A stretch of 64,000 nucleotides of DNA from JANWWM01 sp046292465 (GTDB taxonomy: Bacteria; Bacteroidota; Chlorobiia; Chlorobiales; Thermochlorobacteraceae). The first letter of the stretch is position 1; every line of letters begins with the position of its first letter. Shown piece after piece: positions 59,013 to 64,000 of the stretch. Location: NCBI GenBank assembly GCA_046292465.1, contig JBKBRB010000005.1, positions 62,001-126,000 of the forward strand, in the 5' to 3' direction. The notes under the pieces are model-generated. The model saw nothing but the letters and a program-made list of their open reading frames with translations. It ran no database searches and was not told the DNA's origin. A program made the position numbers and the translations under genes.

Positions 59013-60398
59013 ATGAAACGCTGGTGTTTGCTACTTCTTTTGCTCGGTGGTGCGCTGCGCTCAAATGCGCAAGTGATAAACCTCACCGAAAGCACCGACT
59101 ACGCCACCTTCAAAGCCGATTCGGGCAAGGTAATGATTGAGTTTTTCATTGCCTTTCAAAAAGCAAAACTGCCGTATCAAGTTCAAGAGAGCATTGCGCG
59201 CGTCGAGCTCGACCTTTCGCTTACAGCAAAAGAAAAGAGCGGTGCAGAGGAAAAAGAAAACATGAAACTTGTCTCGTCCGAAAAGCCGTCGAGCCGCGAC
59301 GAAGGATTGCTCATCGCCCGCGTGCCGATGATTCTTCCGTCCGGCACTTACGATTTTACGCTGTCAGCGCAAGCAAGCAACGGCGACCTGATTGGCAAAG
59401 GCGACTTCAAGCGCATCAAACTTAAACCCTTTGATTCCGATAGCCTGCGCGTGAGCGACATCGAGTTAGCCTTCAACATCTTTAAGAGCGAGAACAAAAA
59501 CTCACCCTTCTACAAAAACTCGTTGGAAGTAATTCCGAATCCGACTGCGATTTACGGCAACACAGTTTCTACCGTGTCAATTTATTTAGAGATTTACAAT
59601 TTAGTGCGAAACTTGCGCCTCAATTCTGATTCGCTCTATACGCGCACCTACCTTTCGCGCAACGACCTCGTGCTGGAAGAAACCGAACGTCGCAAAGTAC
59701 GCCGACGAACTGCTGACGCAATCGTCTATGTCGAGAAAATACCCATCGATAGCCTGCTCAGCGGCAAGTATGAATATCATTTTGAACTGTCGGATTCGTC
59801 GTTCAAGCCGATAATTCGCCGTTCAAAATCTATCTTCATTTACAATCCCAATATCAAACCTGAAATGGTTGCCGAGCGCAACATGGACGCGCTTGCGATG
59901 GAATTTGCAGGCGTTTCAGAAGAATTGCTCGATGAAATGCGCCAACAAATCGAATACATCATTACCGGAGACGAAAGAGAAGCTTACAAAAAGGTAAAAA
60001 CCGTCGAAGAAAAGCGCAATTTTTTTGAACGCTTCTGGGCAGTGCGTGGCGGAACATCGGCGCGGCGCGCTTACATGAACAAAATCGAGGAAGCCAACCG
60101 ACGCTTCTCGCAAGGCTCAACACCCGGCTACAAAATGGACAAAGGGCGTGTCTTCATTAAATACGGCGAGCCGCAAAACATCGAGCGCGAAAACGCTTCA
60201 AGCAATCAAAAGCCTTACGAAATCTGGCAATACGAAAACCTACAAGCCCAAGGCAACGTGATTTTTGTGTTTGCCGATAGAATGGGATTCGGTCGATATG
60301 AACTCATTCACTCGACGGCGATTGGCGAAGTGTTTAATCAAAATTGGCAACAAGTCGTCAATCAAAATAATAACCGTGCGAATCGCGACGGCTTTTAA
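59013..60398 (+). CDS. GWxTD-domain secreted protein (variant motif)
   Basis: 461 residues. Signal peptide ending near LRSNAQV, a beta-rich middle with SSGTYDFTL-type strands, then the C-terminal GWxTD domain: KRNFFERFWAVRGGTSARRA, YMNKIEEANRRFSQG and TPGYKMDKGRVFIKYGEPQN at about residue 371, ending in QKPYEIWQYENLQAQGN. The eponymous GWxTD reads GYKMD here. GWxTD proteins are common in Bacteroidota, Chlorobi, Acidobacteria and relatives; their function is unknown. It precedes pheT by 63 bases. Confidence 0.85.
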   Translation: MKRWCLLLLLLGGALRSNAQVINLTESTDYATFKADSGKVMIEFFIAFQKAKLPYQVQESIARVELDLSLTAKEKSGAEEKENMKLVSSEKPSSRDEGLLIARVPMILPSGTYDFTLSAQASNGDLIGKGDFKRIKLKPFDSDSLRVSDIELAFNIFKSENKNSPFYKNSLEVIPNPTAIYGNTVSTVSIYLEIYNLVRNLRLNSDSLYTRTYLSRNDLVLEETERRKVRRRTADAIVYVEKIPIDSLLSGKYEYHFELSDSSFKPIIRRSKSIFIYNPNIKPEMVAERNMDALAMEFAGVSEELLDEMRQQIEYIITGDEREAYKKVKTVEEKRNFFERFWAVRGGTSARRAYMNKIEEANRRFSQGSTPGYKMDKGRVFIKYGEPQNIERENASSNQKPYEIWQYENLQAQGNVIFVFADRMGFGRYELIHSTAIGEVFNQNWQQVVNQNNNRANRDGF

Positions 60399-60461
60399 GT
60401 TATCTAATGGAACGCGCTCCTTTGCAATGCGCGATTCAATAAGCAACGAAAACAATCAAAC

Positions 60462-62918
60462 ATGAAACTTTCTTTCGCGTGGCTCAAAACCTTTGCGCCC
60501 AACCTTTCAAGCGACATTAGCACGATTGCTTCGCGCCTGACCGCACTCGGCATTGAAGTTGAAGGCATCGAGCAACTTGGCGGCACATTTACGAATGTTG
60601 TGATTGGAAAGGTGATTGAATGCAAAAAGCACCCAAACGCCGATAAACTTTCATTGTGCAAAGTCAATGTGGGCAAGGCGAATCCGTCGGGCGAACTGCT
60701 CTCAATCGTCTGTGGCGCGCCAAATGTGGCAGTAGGGCAAACTGTGCCTGTGGCGTTGGTCGGCGCAGAGTTGAAGATGAAATCAGGTGAGACGCTGAAA
60801 ATCAAAAAGTCTAAAATTCGTGGCGAAGTCTCCGAAGGCATGATTTGCGCCGAAGATGAACTTGGACTTTCCGACAATCACGACGGTATTATGGTTCTTC
60901 CCGATGAATATGCCATTGGCGAACCGCTTGAAACTTACCTTCAACGCGACAGCGTCTTCGAGATTTCCATCACGCCGAACCGCCCTGATTGGCTCTCGCA
61001 TCAAGGCGTGGCACGTGAGTTGGTTGGCGAGCGTAACCTTCAACGCATAGAAGCACCAAGTCTGAATTTTTCAACATCAACAAATCGCATCACGATTGAA
61101 GACTCGGTTGGCTGTTCGCATTATGTTGCCGTCGTTATTGATGGTGTGAAAGTTTCTCCTTCGCCACAGTGGCTACAAAGCCTTCTAAGAGCCGTTGGCT
61201 TGCGACCGATTAACAACATTGTCGACATTACAAATTATGTGCTACACTCGATAGGTCAGCCGCTTCATGCCTTTGATTTGGACATGCTTAAAGAAGAGCG
61301 AATTGTAGTGCGGAGTAACTGTTCAGGCAAGTTCAGAACCTTAGACGGCAAAGAGCGCGAATTGAAAGAAGGCATGACGATGATTTGCGATGCGGAAAAG
61401 CCAGTCGCGATTGGCGGCGTGATGGGCGGTTTGGAGTCGGAAATTTCGCTACAAACGACGCGCGTGCTGTTGGAATCGGCATATTTCAATCCGTCCAAAA
61501 TCCGAAAGACGGCGAAAACATTGGGCATTTCGAGCGATGCGTCGTATCGATTTGAGCGCGGCGTCGACCGTGCGCAAATTCGCTATGCGGCGGAATTAGC
61601 CACGAAATTGATTTTAGAACTTGCAGGCGGAAAGGTGATTGAATCAAGCCAAGTCGAGCTTGAAAAACCAAAAGCGATTGAAATTGCATTGAATCCAAAA
61701 CGAGCCAAAGCCTTGATTGGTGCGGAAATTTCCGATGAGACCATGACGGCAATGCTCGAGCACATCGGCATTCGCGAAGTGAGAGTGGAAGGCGAGAAGA
61801 AAATTTTTGCTGTGCCAAGTTTTCGCGTTGATATGTCTCAGGAAGCAGATTTAGTTGAAGAAATTGTGCGCGTTTATGGCTACGACAACATTCCACCGTC
61901 CGAAAAAATGAACGCCACCTATCCGCAAAGTTATGACCGACTCTCAAACTTTGATGACCAACTGCGCGAGATGATGATAGGGTTCGGCTTCCGCGAAATT
62001 CTCACCAATCCGCTCTTGCCGCTGGACGAGGTGAAAGAATTTATCGAGAATCCGATTCGCACGCTCAATCCGGTGAGCGAAGAAATGGACGCGCTTCGTC
62101 CGTCGCTTTTGCCGTCGTTTCTCAAAGTGGTGGCGCATAACCTTAACCGTGGCAATAAAGACATGCGGCTGTTTGAAATCGGACATACCTTCGCGCCTGA
62201 CGAGAACAGTGCCTACATTGAAGGATTCGGTGAGTATCATCGATTAGGCATTTTGATGACAGGAAAGCGTTATCCGACCAGTTGGGCAATGCCAAAAGAC
62301 GAGACAGACTTTTTTGATTTGAAAGGCGTAGTTGAATTGCTCTTAAAACGATTGAGGTGCTTTGATAAATCGAAGTTTGTTGCTTATACTCACAACCGCT
62401 TGCACCTTGAAATTCAAGCAGTTTCACGAGATGAAGTTGTATCTAAACTGAGTTCCAATGGTGCAAGAAGCGATGCTTCTGAATGCATTGCAGGAACGTT
62501 GGAAATCGTGCCGAAAAACATTTTGAGACGCTATGAAATTCAACAGCCTGTCTTTTATGCAGAATTTGATGTGAATGTGCTGAAACGCGCGGTGAATTCA
62601 ACGATACGATACCAAGAACCTGCAAAATTTCCTGCTGTTTTGCGCGATCTTGCTTTTTTCGTTCCGACTCACGTGAGAGCATCGGATATGACAGACGAAA
62701 TGTTGAGGGTAGATAAAACGATTCAAAGCGTTACGATTTTTGATGTTTATGAACCGAAAGCGGCGTTGCAAACAGGAGAAGCCAGACGAAGCATTGCCTT
62801 TTCACTAAAGCTCGTCAGTTATGAGCGAACCATGACCGATGAGGAAATTGCGCGCATTACGACGAGCGTCGCTGAACGGATAAGTTCAAAATTTGGTGCG
62901 GAGTTGCGTCAGGCGTAA
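60462..62918 (+). CDS. pheT: Phenylalanyl-tRNA synthetase beta subunit
   Basis: 818 residues, full family length. An N-terminal B1 and tRNA-binding (EMAP-like) domain at about 40-150 (KHPNADKLSLCKVNVG, SIVCGAPNVAVGQTVPVALV), B3/B4 editing domain, B5 domain, the catalytic-like core (EEIVRVYGYDNIPPSEK, MDALRPSLLPSFLK) and the C-terminal ferredoxin-fold anticodon-binding domain (FPAVLRDLAFFVP, SIAFSLKLVSYERTMTDEEI). It charges tRNA-Phe with PheS, which is not in the window. The zapB-like and zapA genes follow, a usual order in this group. Confidence 0.97.
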   Translation: MKLSFAWLKTFAPNLSSDISTIASRLTALGIEVEGIEQLGGTFTNVVIGKVIECKKHPNADKLSLCKVNVGKANPSGELLSIVCGAPNVAVGQTVPVALVGAELKMKSGETLKIKKSKIRGEVSEGMICAEDELGLSDNHDGIMVLPDEYAIGEPLETYLQRDSVFEISITPNRPDWLSHQGVARELVGERNLQRIEAPSLNFSTSTNRITIEDSVGCSHYVAVVIDGVKVSPSPQWLQSLLRAVGLRPINNIVDITNYVLHSIGQPLHAFDLDMLKEERIVVRSNCSGKFRTLDGKERELKEGMTMICDAEKPVAIGGVMGGLESEISLQTTRVLLESAYFNPSKIRKTAKTLGISSDASYRFERGVDRAQIRYAAELATKLILELAGGKVIESSQVELEKPKAIEIALNPKRAKALIGAEISDETMTAMLEHIGIREVRVEGEKKIFAVPSFRVDMSQEADLVEEIVRVYGYDNIPPSEKMNATYPQSYDRLSNFDDQLREMMIGFGFREILTNPLLPLDEVKEFIENPIRTLNPVSEEMDALRPSLLPSFLKVVAHNLNRGNKDMRLFEIGHTFAPDENSAYIEGFGEYHRLGILMTGKRYPTSWAMPKDETDFFDLKGVVELLLKRLRCFDKSKFVAYTHNRLHLEIQAVSRDEVVSKLSSNGARSDASECIAGTLEIVPKNILRRYEIQQPVFYAEFDVNVLKRAVNSTIRYQEPAKFPAVLRDLAFFVPTHVRASDMTDEMLRVDKTIQSVTIFDVYEPKAALQTGEARRSIAFSLKLVSYERTMTDEEIARITTSVAERISSKFGAELRQA

Positions 62919-63056
62919 TAAACTGCGTGTCAGTAAAAAAGCAACAGCGTTGAACTTGCCCGAACAGCAAACTTAACCAAGCGTAAGTCATGACCAATCT
63001 CAGAAATGGTGATAGTTAGATTGATGAAATCGTCTCGACAAAATCGTTGAAAGGTT

Positions 63057-63392
63057 ATGAAAAATATCGATGAAGAGATTGGAAGACTGACCATAAACGT
63101 CGAGCAACTCGTTGACCGTCTTCAACTTCTTCAAGAAGAAAATCGCACATTGAAGCAGAAAGTATCGACTCTGATAAAGCAACTGAAGAAACTTTATGCA
63201 GAACTTGCTGAAGCCAAAGAAACCATAAAGTTGCTGCAAGAAGACGTAGAGATGCTGCGAAACAAAAGCGAAGAAGAGAACAAGAATCCACTTGCACCGA
63301 TGAAGATTTCTTACGAAGAAAAGTTGCTTATCAGACATCAGTTGGAGCATTTGTTGGAGCAGGTCAATTTGGAGTTGCAACGGCTGTCCTGA
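63057..63392 (+). CDS. ZapB-like coiled-coil protein
   Basis: 111 residues, almost entirely heptad repeats (INVEQLVDRLQLLQEENRTL, LYAELAEAKETIKLLQEDVE). A well placed GAAAGG precedes the ATG. The position between pheT and zapA, and the single long coiled coil, match the short coiled-coil gene usual at this site in Bacteroidota and Chlorobi. A divisome role like that of ZapB is inferred from structure and neighbour only. Confidence 0.7.
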   Translation: MKNIDEEIGRLTINVEQLVDRLQLLQEENRTLKQKVSTLIKQLKKLYAELAEAKETIKLLQEDVEMLRNKSEEENKNPLAPMKISYEEKLLIRHQLEHLLEQVNLELQRLS

Positions 63393-63479
63393 AAATCATT
63401 TAGGGCGTGCCGAAAGTAAGCGCGAGCAGTGTTGAGCGCAAATCGTGAACTGTGAATTGTTTGGAAGGGAAAATATCAC

Positions 63480-63869
63480 ATGCAATCGCTGAAAGTTCGA
63501 ATTTTAAGTGAAGAATATGCATTCCGAACTGAAAATCCGGAACTGACGCGTGCTGCTGTCGAGGAAGTCAATCGTTTGGTTGGAGAGTATCGTCAAAAAA
63601 TTGCCGACTACTCGCCAGTTCGACTAGCTGTTTTAGCAGCGACAACCCTCGCCGAAAAAGTGCTCGAGCATCAGCAACGCCTCAACGCTATTCAGGAAGA
63701 ATTAGAGCGATTGAATCATTACATCACAACCACGATTGAAGGCAGCCATTCAGAAAGCCGAAAACAAGATGAACAATATCAACTTGCTGAATCAGAGGCA
63801 GACTTGACAAGCACAATTCGCAGTGCCCAACAAGCCGCTACCGCTGACTCAACCACGCAAGTGCAATAA
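63480..63869 (+). CDS. zapA: Cell division protein ZapA
   Basis: 129 residues. SLKVRILSEEYAFRTENPEL is the N-terminal globular fold, followed by AAVEEVNRLVGEYRQKIADY and a coiled coil (LEHQQRLNAIQEELERLN). ZapA bundles FtsZ filaments at the division site. The last 40 residues are acidic, Gln/Ser-rich and not conserved. AAGGG lies about 12 bases before the start. In many genomes 6S RNA and rny follow zapA; a structured stretch begins here at 63890 before the window ends. Confidence 0.9.
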   Translation: MQSLKVRILSEEYAFRTENPELTRAAVEEVNRLVGEYRQKIADYSPVRLAVLAATTLAEKVLEHQQRLNAIQEELERLNHYITTTIEGSHSESRKQDEQYQLAESEADLTSTIRSAQQAATADSTTQVQ

Positions 63870-63884
63870 CGCAACGTTCTTTGA

Positions 63885-64000
63885 AAACAAAGGCTATCAA
63901 GTTTAAGTCCGCACCAATAGCCCGATTGCGATTACGCTATTAAAGAATCGATAAGAAAACTATCAGGGGGCTTGTCTCTTGGCGTTGAACGCAGGCCTCG
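63885..64000 (+). ncRNA. Possible 6S-like or other structured RNA, cut by window end
   Basis: No frame runs through this stretch. Bases 63965-63999 can fold: GGGGCTTG pairs with CAGGCCTC (two G-U pairs) around an inner GCG-TTGAA-CGC hairpin. The position right after zapA is where 6S RNA (ssrS) is found in many bacteria, which is the main reason for the suggestion. I could not match diagnostic 6S sequence, and the 3' part lies outside the window. A leader of the next gene is the alternative. Confidence 0.25.

Noticed and set aside
1..64000. CRISPR arrays, tRNA/rRNA genes, insertion sequences or prophage
   Set aside because: I looked for regularly spaced direct repeats, T-loop-like sequences, transposase or integrase motifs and phage structural genes and saw none.

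Overview
The window reads as an ordinary chromosome segment of a Gram-negative bacterium of the Bacteroidota/Chlorobiota (FCB) group. The evidence is a C25-peptidase protein of PorU type, two secreted proteins ending in type IX secretion (T9SS) sorting tails of the NYPNPFNP type, a GWxTD-type protein, lipoproteins and an LptC homologue (outer membrane with LPS), a transketolase split into half-subunits, weak Shine-Dalgarno sequences and several non-AUG starts. GvpL/F and GvpG homologues would suit a Chloroherpeton-like relative, but no photosynthesis gene or rRNA is present, so the finer placement is a guess. I see no tRNA, rRNA, CRISPR array, insertion sequence or prophage.

Layout. 1-3846 (+): 3' end of phoU, thiE, ppdK with a strong terminator. 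3932-5905 (-): MBL-fold protein and gamma-carbonic anhydrase. 6238-7914 (+): Spy/CpxP-like lipoprotein and an OmpR-type response regulator without a kinase. 7911-10049 (-): recG. 10182-16140 (+): GroES-like co-chaperone, lipoprotein, then a close-packed run mtnA, Uma2-like protein, gvpL/F, gvpG, thrB, thrC. 16147-21920 (-): a translationally coupled glycan set (polyprenol-phosphate sugar synthase, GT39-like membrane transferase, GT2 fusion, MsbA-like exporter). 22102-24918 (-): MalK/UgpC-type ATPase and an MltD-like lytic transglycosylase. 25156-28468 (+): BFN/UVR nuclease-like protein, FemAB-like protein, ispD, pyrB. 28563-32567 (-): tgt, transketolase N-half, plsY, DedA protein, purC. 32732-41429 (+): PorU-like protease, a decayed sedolisin-type relic and a T9SS cargo protein. 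41522-43180 (-): acyl-CoA carboxylase beta chain. 43244-45418 (+): lptC, LRR protein, frameshifted methyltransferase. 45410-54270 (-): DppB-like permease, etfA, etfB, then hydrolase, a shortened response regulator, ABC ATPase and free-Met-R-sulfoxide reductase as one tight unit, then receiver-like protein, sigma-54 activator, SPOR protein and enoyl-CoA hydratase. 54489-64000 (+): gcvT, comB, NuiA-like protein, PQQ-type sugar dehydrogenase with T9SS tail, GWxTD protein, pheT, ZapB-like coiled coil, zapA and the start of a possible structured RNA.

How the genes fit together. Most are housekeeping: thiamine, pyrimidine, purine, isoprenoid, threonine and one-carbon metabolism, central carbon (PPDK, transketolase) and envelope building. 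The coherent multi-gene units are the glycan operon at 16147-21920, the mtnA-gvp-thr run, etfBA, and the fRMsr-ABC-regulator-hydrolase unit. The items I rate most worth checking are a tRNA-guanine transglycosylase lacking three of four zinc ligands, a response regulator with an apparent in-frame loss of part of its DNA-binding domain, a methyltransferase broken by an 8-bp duplication, a prokumamolisin-like relic behind porU, gas-vesicle genes inside a threonine/methionine-salvage run, and a perfect CRP/FNR-type palindrome at 5945-5960. I did not find a clearly new defence or mobile system.
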